DNA from: Centroberyx gerrardi | Lineage: Eukaryota > Chordata > Actinopteri > Beryciformes > Berycidae | Length of the DNA stretch: 64,000 bases | Reading direction: 5' to 3' | Assembly (NCBI RefSeq): GCF_048128805.1 | Contig: NC_136005.1 | Coordinates: forward strand, 16,278,260-16,342,259 | Shown: positions 1 through 12,900 of the stretch, in pieces | Layout of the letters: each line of letters starts with the position of its first letter | Position numbering within the stretch: the stretch's first letter is position 1 | Translations under genes and position numbers: made by a program | The notes under the pieces: generated by a model | Databases searched by the model: none | What the model saw: only the letters and a program-made list of their open reading frames with translations | What the model was told of the DNA's origin: nothing

Positions 1-417
1 GGTATTATAGCTTTCTGTCCCAGATATTTAGTCAATTATAATCATTCATTTAATACTGTAGTATAGAATACAGTTCATCCTATTGGATAAGCTTTACACA
101 GCTTCTCATTTAGATACACTGTTATGCAAAATGGTGCATTTTGGACATGGCAGAACTTTCTCTAATATGTTTTAATATATATGCAAATATATGGCCAGAA
201 TCAGTAGCAGGCAGCTCATACATTGCTCACCTATTCATCTTGTGATCAGACTTGCAAATTTCAGTACTACAGCAAAAAGAACCAATTTCACACATGTGTC
301 CTAGTAGTTTTGCCATTGGCTGTAGGCCTATATGATAGAACAATTCACAATCGTACAATAAATAGGCACAAATAATAACACTGTGATCCTCCTGTCGTAG
401 TCCAATGGACCCGCTAC
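1..417. other. 5' flank of the cathepsin gene
   Basis: AT-rich sequence upstream of the first coding exon of the cathepsin gene. I see no ORF with protein similarity, no RNA gene and no clear repeat. It presumably contains the promoter and 5' UTR, but no TATA box or initiator can be assigned with confidence. Confidence 0.4.
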
Positions 418-3151
418 ATGGTGAGCGTCGTGCTGCTCTCTGTCCTGCTGTGTGGGCCGAGGCAGGTGGCTTCAGACTCGGATGAGGAGGTGCTGACCGA
501 GTGGCAGATCTGGAAGATCAACCACGGCATCTCCTACGATGAAATGGTTAGACTGCACTTCTCAATATGAACATGTGTGTCTCTCATTCACTTATATATC
601 CTTGTGAAAACATGTATTTCTTCACTTGAGGTTTATACTTTATTTTAAGTTTTGCTTTTGTGTGTTTTCTGTCACCCAGCAGGACGACATGGAGAGGAGA
701 ATCATCTGGGAGGATAACAAGAGGATGATAGAACAGAATAATGAAGGGTTTTTCGTAGGGGCAAAGCTGTTCACTATGACCATGAATAAATACGGCGACC
801 TGGTAATGATTATTTACTGTTATTGGTGAATATTGTTTTCATCTCTGTCAAAGGTTTTACCCTTTACAATCACAAATAATCCAGCCATTTTGGGTATTTT
901 AAATTAAGTCATTCAGCAATTTTCAGTGGCATGAACATCTGATTAATTAGTTCATGCCACTGAAATTTAGCTGTTGACTTAAAATACCCAACATGGCTGG
1001 GGTATGATGTAAACAGTAAAAACTGCAAAATCAACAAGTATTCAACAATTGTCCAGTTAACTGACCTTTATCTGTGACCTAAGGAATTGAGTTGAGCTAT
1101 TGGAACGTTATTCTTTAACTCATTTTTTACCTTCTTAGTCATCACAAACAGACATTTACTATAACAAGTTATTTCAACTTGATCTGTGATTTGTTTAGTT
1201 CAGTAATTGCTTTCTGAGTTGTCATGAAGCAGATACAGTGTCAAAACTGAGGATGGCAGTAACATCTAACAACTAAATCAGTTGGTTCTAATCAGTTAGA
1301 GAAATTGTTTTGATAAACAGGATTGTCAAATTCTAGATAGCCTGAATGAGAAATATCTGAAGACAAACTTCTTTTTGTTCTCCATGTAGACGAGACAAGA
1401 ATACCAGGTTTTGCAAGGTGCCATGATAAATGCCCAATTTGTGAAGAGGGGGAAGAACGTCTCGGCTCGCCGGCTGCGTCACAATGCGGAGAAGCTGGGG
1501 GCTTTGACTGTGGACTACAGGGCGATGGGCTACGTCACTGAGGTGAAAGATCAGGTAAGACGTTTCTAAATTAATTTAAAGTGAGTTATAGAAAATCTAT
1601 CAAGGTCTCATCCTGACACCCTCAAATATACTGTGTGTTTTAATTGTTTTCCTCAAAGGGTTATTGTGGCTCCTGCTGGGCGTTTAGCACTACGGGAGCT
1701 ATCGAGGGACAAATATACAAGAGGACCGGTCAGCTGGTCTCCTTGAGTGAGCAGAACCTGGTAGACTGCTCTAGATCTTACGGTACCTATGGCTGCAATG
1801 GTGCCTGGATGGCCAATGCCTACGACTACGTGGTCAGCAATGGGCTGCAGTCTGAAAGCACCTATCCATACACCTCAGTGGTAAGGCTATAGGCTCCAGG
1901 GTTGGGGTCAAGCCATGAATTAACTCATCAATTTTAGTTCAACTGAGGAATTGGAATTGGAAAAAAAAACCTACAGGAAACAGAATTGGAATTGAATTGG
2001 AATTTCAGGAAGTTGAATTTAATTCTATAAAGTTACATGTTGTTGTTGTTTTTTTCTTACCACATATCTGAGATTACAGTGTTATATATTATCAACACTG
2101 AATATCATAAAATGTTAAAGGTGCCTTTCAGGTGGTATTTGATACATAACATGTAATCGTAATCCATACATTATGCTTTAATGTATTTGATTTGTTTCAT
2201 TGTTTTTTATTTGATTCATGTTTGATTTATAATGTTTAGCAAGTCAGGACAAACTCTCTTAGAAGTGGAATTTCATGGAATTCAATTCTGTTTCCTGTCA
2301 TTCCAATTCAATTCCAATTCTGTTTCCTTAGAGCTGGGTGTAATTCCAATTCCAAATTCCAATTCCAATTCCAATTCCAATTCCAGGAACTGCATTGGAA
2401 TTTACCATGCATTCTCAATTAAATTCATGAATGGCCCCAACCCTGCTATAGCAGTTAAATGTTTGAGTCTGGACCTCTGGATAAATAAAGGTTCACCACT
2501 GCATTCCTCTCTCCACAGGACACCCAGCCCTGCTTCTATGACAGCAGACTTTCAGTTGCTCATATTGCAGACTACAGGTTCATACCCAAGGGAGATGAGC
2601 AGGCCCTGGCTGATGCCGTGGCAACCATCGGGCCAATCACAGTGGCTATCGATGCAGATCATTCAAGCTTCCTGTTCTACAGCTCAGGTTCATTCTCATA
2701 AAATAACCCACTCTATACAATGTTAGCAATGAAAAGAGAAGGATTTTTACAATCTGAGTTTCTCCTACAGGAATATACGAGGAGTCCAACTGCAACCCCA
2801 ACAATCTGAGTCACGCAGTTCTGCTGGTTGGCTTTGGCTCAGAAGGAGGCCAAGACTATTGGATCATCAAAAATAGGTAGGAGACAGAACAACACTGTTA
2901 ATCACATAAAGATAAATAAAAGAGATCACATAAAATATGATTTAGTCTTCACAATGATATTTGGAATTACAGATCACTTTGTTTCCTTTGATTCTATTGT
3001 TTTAATATGAATATATTAATATGAATATGTTTTTTTTTTTTTTATCCATAGCTGGGGTAGCAGTTGGGGTGAGGGTGGCTACATGCGAATGATCCGGGAC
3101 GGCAGCAACACCTGTGGCATTGCGAGCTACGCCTTGTATCCTATTCTATGA
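418..3151 (+). CDS. Papain-family cysteine protease, cathepsin L/S/K-like
   Basis: Lysosomal or secreted C1A endopeptidase made as a prepro-enzyme. Exons: 418-546, 683-802 (or 680-802), 1390-1554, 1659-1880, 2519-2687, 2771-2876, 3052-3151; all phases close, giving 336 aa, the usual family length. The start at 418 gives a hydrophobic signal peptide (VVLLSVLLC). Exon 2 encodes an ERFNIN-type propeptide helix (aa 46-65, ERRIIWEDN) and a GNFD-like NKYGD. The mature chain starts near aa 118-120. Catalytic residues are Cys144 in GYCGSCW (codon 1674-1676), His283 in LSHAV (2812-2814) and Asn303 in KNSWG, the last motif split across the final intron. The protein ends [12 protein letters not shown], typical of cathepsin L/S/K. 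Oddities are GCNGA in place of the usual GCNGG and VDYR in place of VDWR near the mature N-terminus. The subfamily cannot be fixed without a tree, so no symbol is given. Confidence 0.93.
881..1000. mobile_element. Near-palindromic MITE-like hairpin in cathepsin intron 2
   Basis: Two arms of about 55 bp (881-936 and 950-1000) are reverse complements with a few mismatches, and about 13 nt separate them. The outer arm reads CCAGCCATtTTGGGTATTTT and the inner arm TTTTCAGTGGCATGAAC. It lies wholly inside the second intron. No clear target duplication is visible, so the superfamily is unassigned. A transcript would fold into a long hairpin. Confidence 0.75.
1897..2445. mobile_element. TIR element rich in AATTGG/CCAATT repeats, cathepsin intron 4
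   Basis: Both ends carry CAGGGTTGGGG followed by a similar CATGAATT-containing stretch in inverted orientation (1897 onward, and 2445 reading backward), giving an imperfect TIR of roughly 30 bp. Inside, GGAATTGG-type units near 1952-2010 are answered by TTCCAATT units near 2300-2385, so the whole insert can fold back. GCTATAG occurs on both sides (1886-1892 and 2445-2451) and may be the target duplication. The CAGGG terminus suggests a hAT-like non-autonomous element, but the superfamily is an inference. Confidence 0.7.
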
Positions 3152-4888
3152 GTCTGATAAAGATGCTGAAGAGTAAAGTATTATGTCGGGTTCTTTGACT
3201 GGATTTTCAATGGAGCACCAGAGAAGAAAACCATTTGTTTCTCATATTTATCATACCAACTCATGTTAGAGTTTCAAAAGTACTCTTGTCGTCCATTCTG
3301 TGTTTTCTTTTTGTTTGTCTGTACTGAACTTTTGTGAAAACTCTGTAGATAATGTTTTTGCAAAGACTCCCATCAGTCTTTTGCAGCTAACACATTACTA
3401 TTCTCAGGGATGTGGCCCATACACCAACACGTGGAACAGTATTGCTTATATCTGTAGCCAGAGATTAAATTAATGTTCCAAAAAAGTCATTTTATTGGTA
3501 GAAATCATCAAATATGGAACACTATCACATGCCTTGTGCCTTATTTTTTCTTGTAAGTAATAATTATGAAATGTAGCCCCAGCCCCCTGGAGAATATGCC
3601 AGATGGAGTCACTCAGGGTTCCCCATTTGTTAGTTTTAAACAAATCACTCACTGTCAAAGGATACTGAATGATTCAGTGAGCAATGTTAGCCACATTTTG
3701 ATTTTATCTCTCATGTTGTGTCTTGAGACTGCAAACAATTAGTATTTTTTCTTACAGTAATACTTGTTAGAGTATTGAATACTTGGTAGAGACTGATGAG
3801 AAATTTAAAAACATTATCTGAGTCACATGGCAATTATATAGTAGTAGTAGATATAGTTTGTAAGTGATTTAGAAGTCTGACTTTTTATCCATGTTTCAAG
3901 TGACTGACATCAATATGGATACCTAGGACTGATAAAATTGGTGGCTGCAAGTCCATGAATTCAGATGGGGGCATCATATGTGTGCTTAAAGGAGAAAATG
4001 TTCTACTGAAGCAAAATGCACATGATTCAAAACAGACTAGCAGGGAAAAATTAGTGCATTTTTGTCAATTGATTCCAACCTAAAAAATGCAGATTGGCAG
4101 CTGTTTGCTGAATAATATACTGTACATTTCATTGCTCCAGAGATACTATTCTGCACTATACAAGGCAAACTATGTGTCTGATATTTCTAAAATGCATTTA
4201 TATGACAGTAACACAGTAATAGTGATGATTGGCTCAGTCTCCCATGTCTTGTGTTTCTGTGAATTTTATTTACATTGGGTTTAGGGGAGGGGGGGCAGTG
4301 GGGCCTCGGGGGTTCAGGCCCGCAACTTGAAATAAAACAAGATGGTGCTTTGTAATACCGATGCAAATAAATGTTTAATGTGTTTCTTATGGGACAAGTT
4401 TGAGCAGATTTCAATAATTAGCAATTACAGTACATATTCCACCAGTAAGGTATAAACTGTGTAATTAAAACATTGTTAACTTATGGACTGACTGCTAATA
4501 AAAATTATAACCATTTCTTCTACTTGCTGTATTTGTCATATGCTATGCATGTTGCATTGTTTGAGCAGTTCACTTGGGTTAAAGCTTTCCACTTCCCTGT
4601 GGTACACAGTTCACACACTATCTGTGCCATGCGCCGCTCTGCTGCTTTCAAAACCACTGAACGTTTCACAGTACAACCACACCTTGTTGAACTTTGAACC
4701 TAATCATGTGCATACACTCCATACTCACCAATACTTTTGACTTTGTACAGTTCAGCTTCTCTGCATGTCTATCAGAGAAAAAATAAGCACACACCCTCTG
4801 CTCCAAGGTTTACCTGGGGGAAGAGGAGCTCTCCTGTTCATTCTCTCCACTGCTGAACTCTGACAGTAAGCTCACTGAGTAGCTGATA
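3152..4888. other. Cathepsin 3' UTR and cathepsin-lama3 intergenic region
   Basis: Begins with the cathepsin 3' UTR. An ATTAAA at 3464-3469, about 315 nt past the stop, is a possible poly(A) signal. The rest is AT-rich with no convincing ORF; the lama3 promoter and 5' UTR should lie in its last part. Canonical AATAAA hexamers near 4331 and 4365 are alternatives for a longer cathepsin UTR. Confidence 0.45.
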
Positions 4889-6019
4889 ATGCAGAGGAAT
4901 ATATTTTTGCTTTGCTGTGCACTGTGGTTGTTTTTGCTCTGCTGTGCTGTGATTTGCCCCAGCACTGCTGCACAGACTGCAACACAGAAACATCCAAAGT
5001 GTTGGCATGGCAATCTCAACCAGATCCATCAGAGGCCACACAGACATAAAAAGTACTGCGATCCTTCGCTCAGCAACCAGACAGCAGCTGCCATCACTCA
5101 GGTAATGCGGCTCTTCACAATTTCTTTGTTGGGTTTTCTGAACCTTAATGGTTTCCTTACATCAGATTTTGCTAATGAGGAGGTTACACATGCTGTGACG
5201 CAAAACAATGTAATCAGTTAATATTACACCCAAGATTGTTCTTGCCTGCTGTTTGACCCCTGTCAAAGCATTGCTACTTTGATGTCACTATATACAATTC
5301 CTGACATTCTTTGATAATTATTAGAAAAATAAAAAGTCACAAAGTATAGTCAAAAAAAGGGAAGGAGTGCTTTGTATTACCTCCGCTGGGACTCTTTGGG
5401 AATAGATCAGAGTATTAAATAAATAAATAAATCATGAAGTGCAAGGCATTCACGTGGGGTGTAGTGTTAAAAAATGTAATTATATCTCAGGCATAAAAAT
5501 CGCTCTTATTGCAACTTACGTGTTGCGGCTACCAAAGCCTTCATCAGGGCTTAATATATAAAGTATATTTGCTTAATTTCTGACACACTCTCTCTTCAAA
5601 ATGTGTGTCACTAAGCATTCTCTATTGTTCTTTCTCCATCCCTTTGTTCAACATGCCACACCTTGATTTACAACTCAGATGAGTTGAGACACGTGTATTT
5701 TCTTGGTAACAAAATTTATCTGACACATACGTACAAGATATTTACTTTACATGCTCATGCGATGAATTACTTTTGCAGTTTTATTACTTTGCGATAATAG
5801 ATCCCTCTTTACCAGGTCACATGGTGGAGAATGTGCTTATTTTTATTATTCTACAACAGTTTTATTGTCTCTCTGTGTCCATACAGAGTTGCAGCTCCGG
5901 CTTCTACAGAGAGTGGACCGGCCCACGCAGGGGTCAGTGTGTGCCTTGTAGCTGCAATGGACTCTCCAATGAGTGTGACGGGCATACAGGGAACTGCCTG
6001 GTTGGTTTTCTCTCTCCTT

Positions 6020-6050
<31 letters not shown>

Positions 6051-6959
6051 ACACACACGCATGCACACACACGCATGCACACAGAGGCACATTATCAGTT
6101 GTTGATTTACAGCACACTTAAAGATACTGGCATTTGTCGGTCACGTGTTTCATCTGATTGGCCTCCAGAACTGTCAGTTCAACACGGATGGGAATCGATG
6201 TGAGCGATGTAAAGAAGGTTACTATGGCAACGCAGCCCAGAGGACCTGCCATGCCTGTCCATGCCCCTTCGCATGGAACAAGTCAGTTATTGTTTACCTA
6301 CTCTATCATCTCAATAAAGCTAAACTGATTTTTTTTACTCTGGGCCATAATGAGCATTCTTGAAAAAAAAAAAAAAAAACATGCTGAAGCTTGACGGTTT
6401 ATTCTTCCTGTAGTTTTGCATTGGCTTGTCTGGACATCGACTTGGGAGTGGTTGAATGCTTGTGTAAACTGGGCTACCATGGGACCAGGTGTGAGAGGTG
6501 TGTTGCAATTCAAGAAATTCCACATAAACACAAATATCGTTACATCATGGTCATCAATACAGCATACTTCTGCATCCTAAACCCTAAAAGTATCAAAGCT
6601 GTAAAGTAAGCCTTTTCCTTTTTGGTTTCTACTCTTCTTAAGATGTGCTGCTGGTTACTATGGTAATCCAATGATATATGGAGGCAGCTGCCAGCCTTGC
6701 AACTGTAATGATGGGCCCTTTAACATTTGTGATTATCTGACTGGAGGTAAGTATGCATACTCGCAAGAATAGACACAAATGCCTGGTTTAATAGAAATTC
6801 TCCTGTCACTGCATCCAGTTGTACAATCTTTCTTATATACCGAAATCATGTAACATATCAGAGATTCATTCCATTTTTTTTTCCTGCAGTCACTATGTTT
6901 TAATTTCCTTTCAGAGTGCGTAACATCTGGTGATGCCGGCTCCAGTGACCACTGCCATG
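4889..6959 (+). other. lama3: lama3: signal peptide and laminin EGF-like (LE) module
   Basis: Exon 1 gives a Leu/Cys-rich signal peptide (about aa 1-28) and a poorly conserved His/Lys-rich leader up to aa 71. Exons 2-6 (aa 72 to about 224) encode Cys-rich LE repeats: CVPCSCNG, then [11 protein letters not shown] with CHACPCP, then [14 protein letters not shown], then AGYYGNP with CQPCNCN. This is the truncated LE rod stub that opens the A form. There is no laminin N-terminal (LN) domain in the window. Confidence 0.9.
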
Positions 6960-9900
6960 GTTTGTGTGTTTTGAACTCCAATCCTACAATCGTGTTATGG
7001 CACTCAAGGATGCTGTGAGCTAGAAAAACCTTGATACAGCAAAGACTTTGTTGATGAATTCCTAGTTTCAGCCAGTCTCATCCATTCTTTTCATCATCAG
7101 CATTGCAGTTCATACTCGGAACTAACCAGATAATTTCATCCTCTCCTTGTACTCACTGGCAGAATGCGACAGCTGCACTGATGCCTTACTGAACGACTTG
7201 GAGAGGATGGATGATGAACTGGCTCGGCTGAAGCATCAACTCAAGAACATCAGTCAAGGCACTGGTTCACTCTCCATGCTGAATAGACTGGAGGCCAACA
7301 TCTCTGAAACCAAGGTACTGAATCATGCAAGTATCAGTGCAAACTTGAACAAGCCACGAAGACATTTGCCCTTTATAGCTTTGTTTTACAACAAAAGTGA
7401 TCACAATCCCTCTCATAAATGTGGTGCTAAGACTCATAGCTGGACACAATAATGTTTCTTCTTGTTCAGAGTCCTGTCACCTCTGGTGTTTTGCAGGTTC
7501 TGGTTGGAAGGTACAGCACTGCTATGAATAGTCTGGGTCCAAAGGTTGGACAGCTTGAAGCAGAAGTGGACGTTGTCAGAGAAGACCTGAGTCGGCTGAT
7601 AGACAAGGTATCTGGAGACAGTTTTCCTCAAAATAAAAACAACCAAGGAATATAATAGAATAGAATAGATTGGGATACAAAAAGACACATCAGTACACAA
7701 CACACGTAGTACTACACATTAAAAGCATTAAAAATGGAATACATAAGTTGGCTTCTGAGCCTACTGAAGGAAGGGAAAGTGTTGCATCTGCAATAACAAA
7801 GATAAATCTGGAGTTTAGGAGGCTAATTGCACTTGGGATAAATAATTCATAAGTGTGAATTACCGTCTGACTACAGCAGGAGGTATTTTAACACAACATG
7901 CCAGTGATCAAAAGTGGCGCTGCTGCAAAAATGCACACGGTAAAACTAATAAATAAGACAACGCTCTACCATAGCAGTCTCGGCCCATAAAGTCACCCTA
8001 ACCTTGCATGTCAGTTTTATGAATGAGCCCTTTTTCTTTCTGGAGCGCAGTGTATACAGGTCATGCACAGAAATTCATGTGGGAACACTGTACTGTACTG
8101 TACTTTGATATGGTATTATCACCTTTACAGAGTCAGAAAACTTTATCAGATTCTGAGGACGTCTTGGAGAATGTGAATGGAACAAAGCTGAGAGCAGAGG
8201 ATCTTCTCTCTGAGGCTGAAGCTCTCCTCATGACAATACAGAGTACGTAACAATTACACATGTCTGAAATGTGCCTTCACATTGTCATAGCATAACTCAA
8301 CAATTCTGCATGTGTGCTATGAGATTTTACTCAGGTCTTACGAAAAGTAGTGCAAAATAAAATTCAATTAATTTAACTTTTAATACATTGTATAGATATC
8401 CTGTACATATCATATTATGACTTATAAACTTTTTTTCTGCTATTTGGGCCAGCAGGTCATTTCTGCCTCATACAAGGCTTTGTGTGACATGTTTACGAAA
8501 TCATTTGCTGTGTCTTGGACTTTTTGTTGTTGTGTCAGCACGCCTCAGCACCAGATGTATTATTACCAGTACTTTATCTCACCGTGATTTGTCAGATCTC
8601 ATAAAGCAGCTGAGTGAGGCGAAACCTGAAGATTCCATCACTGTTCCTGAAGGCGACATAGCCAGGATGGTGCAGGAGGCTCAGCGCATCGTGCAGGAAA
8701 TGAGAGAAAGAGGCTGCACCGCTCAGAGAAAGAAAGCTGGAAAGGAGCAAGAAAAGGCATACAAATGTGAGATGATTTTTTTTTTGTTTTGTATTGTGAT
8801 TCACTTTAATGTATGGACAAAATCATGGAGATGCCTTTACTGATTTCCCTGAGAGGGGATCTTGGTGCAGGGGAAGGGTTATGTTGGTGTTTCCATTATA
8901 TTGTTCCTTACCTAATCCCATACACTTTGAAACATCTTTTAACTAGAAGGCACTTGGTAGAGCCCAACCCGCTACCAACGCTGTACAATTCTCCAACTTG
9001 CAAAGCTGCAGCTTCTGTAAAAGTTTATGTTTGTTTATTGTTTGTCTTCCGGGTTTGATTCTCTGAGGAAATAGCACGTGAAGGCAACGCTGTTTAGCAG
9101 CCGACATGGAATTCCCAGATGTCTGCCTTCCCACCAGCACCTGAATGCAGCACAATAGTTATGGCTAAAAAATGTGGCTGAAACGTTTTTAGTGTTCTCC
9201 ACCTCTTTCAGGGTGGAAAAGCCACTGAAACAGTATTCTGAAACTCTCCAGTAAAACCCAGAATAAGGGAATTCTTTTAGGGTTAGTAGCTCTTTGGAAA
9301 CTCTGGGATACATTACTGCCTCACAGATAATTTGTCATAACTGTGGACAGTGTATAAAATCAGCATGTAAAATCTAAATTGTGTGTTCTCCTTAGTATTG
9401 GACCTGATCAGGAACATGTCAGTTCCTCTGGACACCAGCCAGGCTGGAGCTAACCGGACGGCCGTCTCTCTGATGACCTCTGACTCTTCTCTGAGGGAGC
9501 TGGCCAAGCTGCTGTTAGATGCAGAGGACACAGTGGGCCGGACACAGGGCCTCAACCTGAGGAGTGATGCCACACTGCAAGATCTGCTGGTAATGTGAAA
9601 CGCACGTCTAGATCTGATCCGCGATACAATATAGTGTCGTACTGATGCATTCTCCTCACTTTGTTCATCATTCTGCCAGAAACTTCGAGCTCAGCTGGAG
9701 AAGGAAAAAAGTTCGCTCCTTCCTATGATTGAAATGACTAAAGATCAGTTGAGGAATATTACAGACCTCTTCTCAATGCTCAAGGAGAGTAAAAAGGTAA
9801 GTGAGCATCTCTGAACTCTTCGTAAAGTAATGAGATGATTTCAAACTAGTTTTTGTGTGTATTCTAAATTGACTTTATTATGCGTAACTTGCAGGAATTA

Positions 9901-12900
9901 GAGCATCTTGCAGCTCAGGTGGATGGTGCCAAGACGGATCTCATGAAGAGGTTAAATAGAATCTCCCAAACTATGGAAAAGCTGGATATCGTTATCAGGG
10001 CCGAAGAGCATGCAGAGGAGCTGAACAGACTGGCAACAGAACTTCAACTGTGGGTATAAAGTAGAAGAAATGAAGAAAATTGACAGATAAAAGTGGATAC
10101 ATATGGATTTGGATAAACAACTGTGTTTGTGTTTACACATTTCAGCCCTCCTCAGTGATCTCTTGACTGATTAATGTGCCATCATGTATGTTATTGCAGA
10201 GTGCTGCATAATGCTACCAATAGCTCCTCTGACCTGCTTAGTGCTGTAGTGGGCAGTGGAGCCCATAACAGCATTATAAATGCCATAGAAAAGGCAGAGA
10301 TGGCAGCTAATCAATCCAAAGTGGCTGCTGACCTAGCCTTCAAGGTAAAGGTTTTGCCTCCTGATAGTTATGCTTGTTGTAAATCCACTAATTCTGAATG
10401 TAATCTGTGTCAAATTTCTCCCATTACTATGAATCAGGATGTGGAGCAGGGAGGTCTGGTCAGCAGAGCTGCAGGACTCAAAGATGATGCAAACCGCTTA
10501 CTGACAGAAGCCATGGAGACTCAGAACTACTTTGAAAGTGTGTAAACATCATGATTTGTAACAAGTCAAAATATATTATAGTAATTTTTAATTCATCAAA
10601 AAAATTTGAAGGTTTTCAATTTCAGGTTTATATTCTTCTTCTATACAGTGCTGTCACATAAAGTTGACTCCCACAAAGACCGTGTTATTAAGCAAAAGGA
10701 GAAAGAAGAATTACTGAGAAAGGACCTGCTAGCAGTCAGTGATGAGCTCAAAAAGATCAAAAGAGGTCGGTGGATTAATTGAATTAAACTTGTTGACATT
10801 GGTTGGGGGAAACAAGAAATGATTCTGGGTCATTTAAATCCATAACATATAATATTAGCTCACATGTTTGTCTTTGTCTTTTGATTTCAGATGATATAGC
10901 GGCCCTCATAAATTCTGCCAAGGCAGCTGCCTCCGCTTCTAATGACACTGTCAGTAAAGTAACAGACAGACTGAGGAATATCAGCCAAGAAGTGGGCAGA
11001 ATACATTTTACTAATGCCAGTGCAAATATAGATGATATCTTGAGAGATGCAGACCAGGCATGTGAGTATTGAAGGGCAGATGGTACAAAACAGCCAACTT
11101 CTTATACTATATTGTATTCTGTCTTTTGACTTTTGAACCACATTGAACTGCGTTTTACAAATCCAAGATGAAAAGTTCCTTTCATTTTTAGTTTGACTGA
11201 GCAGAGATTTCTTTTTTGTTTGTCTCCTATGACCGTTTCAGTGAAGAGCTTGAACAATACACTGCCTATGTTGAGAGATAACCTTACACAGATTGAGGAT
11301 CTCAGTAAGAAGATGCCCCCTAGTGCCAATATGACAGAAAGCATCAGGAGAATCAAGGATGTGATACAGGAGACAAGAAACTTTGTCAACAGGGTAAAGT
11401 ATCCCATCTGACTTTATTGCTACTTACATGCCAGCTTTGATTTATTAACAAAAAAGAAAGAAACCTACAATAAACATCTCTTTCATAATTGCATATTTAC
11501 ACATATCATCTTTCTTCCCACAGCTTTCCATTGGCACCACTTTCAACGGAAAGGGTCACATCGAGCTCCGTCCACCGAGCAACCTTGAAGATGTGAAAGC
11601 GTTTACAGCAGTCGACCTCATGCTCAATCGCCATCAAAACAATCCTTCCACGGCTGACCGCAGGCGAAAGCGCCGCCAGGACAAACACAAAGATGCCAAC
11701 CTCTTTGTTCTCTACCTGGGCAACAAGGATGTGAGTGACTGGCATCACAGCCTCTTATCTGAAATGTAGCAGGTAGAAGATAAATAGAAGACTGCGGCCT
11801 CCATGAGTAGAAATGCAGCGTTAACACAGGTCAAATACCTGTTGGAGGGTGTGATTTAGATAGAATAATTATTCAGTGATCTATTTACATATCTATTCAG
11901 TGCTCTATTAGTTCATCTGTCTTGTTCCTCTCTCTCATTTCCAGCCTTCTGGAGACTACGTTGGGATGGCTGTTCGAAGCAACGTATTGGTGTGTGTGTA
12001 CAAACTGGGTGGAGTTGTCCATGAGGTGGAAACCAGCCAAATAACCGCAACCACCAATGTGAATTCTACAGATTTTGACAGAGTTGTCTTCCACAGGTAC
12101 TCACCGGGGAAAGCTCGATCAGTGAAGGTCTAGTTGGTGGAAATGTTGCATGTACAGTAGCTCCCATGTTATCCTTTTGGAAGACAACATGAAGGATTTT
12201 AATTGCTTTACTACATCTTCAGCGTGTTCTCTAGAAAGTTTCTGTGGAGAAAGTACCATGCATATTATATCCTTTTCAATTAATTTATTTAATCGATGAA
12301 TTAACATGTAATTATCTCTGTGTGCCAACAATTCCTTCAGGGTTTACCAAGATGCTGAAGTTAACGTCACTCAGAACGTCACATCCCCAAAGGCCATCAG
12401 CCTCTCTCCTAAGCGTAGCCTTCCAAACACGGTGACCAGTCTCCTGGATCTGGATCCAGAGAGGGTGGTGTTCTACGTGGGTGGATATCCTGACGACTTC
12501 ACGGTAATCATTCACCGCTATTATTTCATTATGTCTGCATGTATGTTATTTTTACACTGGTAGAAGGATCAGCATTGTGTAAACCATGACTTTTATGGAC
12601 CTCTATCGGCGATCAGTAGGAATTTCAACAACATCGATAGAACTTATCTCTTCATACACAAGTCTTTGGCACAAACCCCCCCTCACCCCCAAAAAACTCA
12701 TCCTGTCCCCTTGAGTGATGGTGTCCTGTAATTCACACAAACACTAAAGTCAAGTTTCCACAATAGTTAAATAGATAAATTATGGTCATTTTGTGCTATG
12801 GGGAAGCAAAAATCGTGCTTTTTGCCCCTTTAAACCCTCTTATTATCATTCATTCATGATACGTTATCATTTGATTCCTCCTCTTTTCATTTTTCTAGCC

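Noticed and set aside
5500-5570. Motif GTTGCGGCTACCAAAGCCTTCATCAGG as a regulatory site
   Set aside because: Looks like a fragment of a dispersed fish repeat that I recall only vaguely; no ends or duplications could be defined.
5846-6121. Several overlapping ORFs on both strands around the CA repeat
   Set aside because: They are low-complexity translations of the microsatellite; the real coding content is lama3 exon 2 only.
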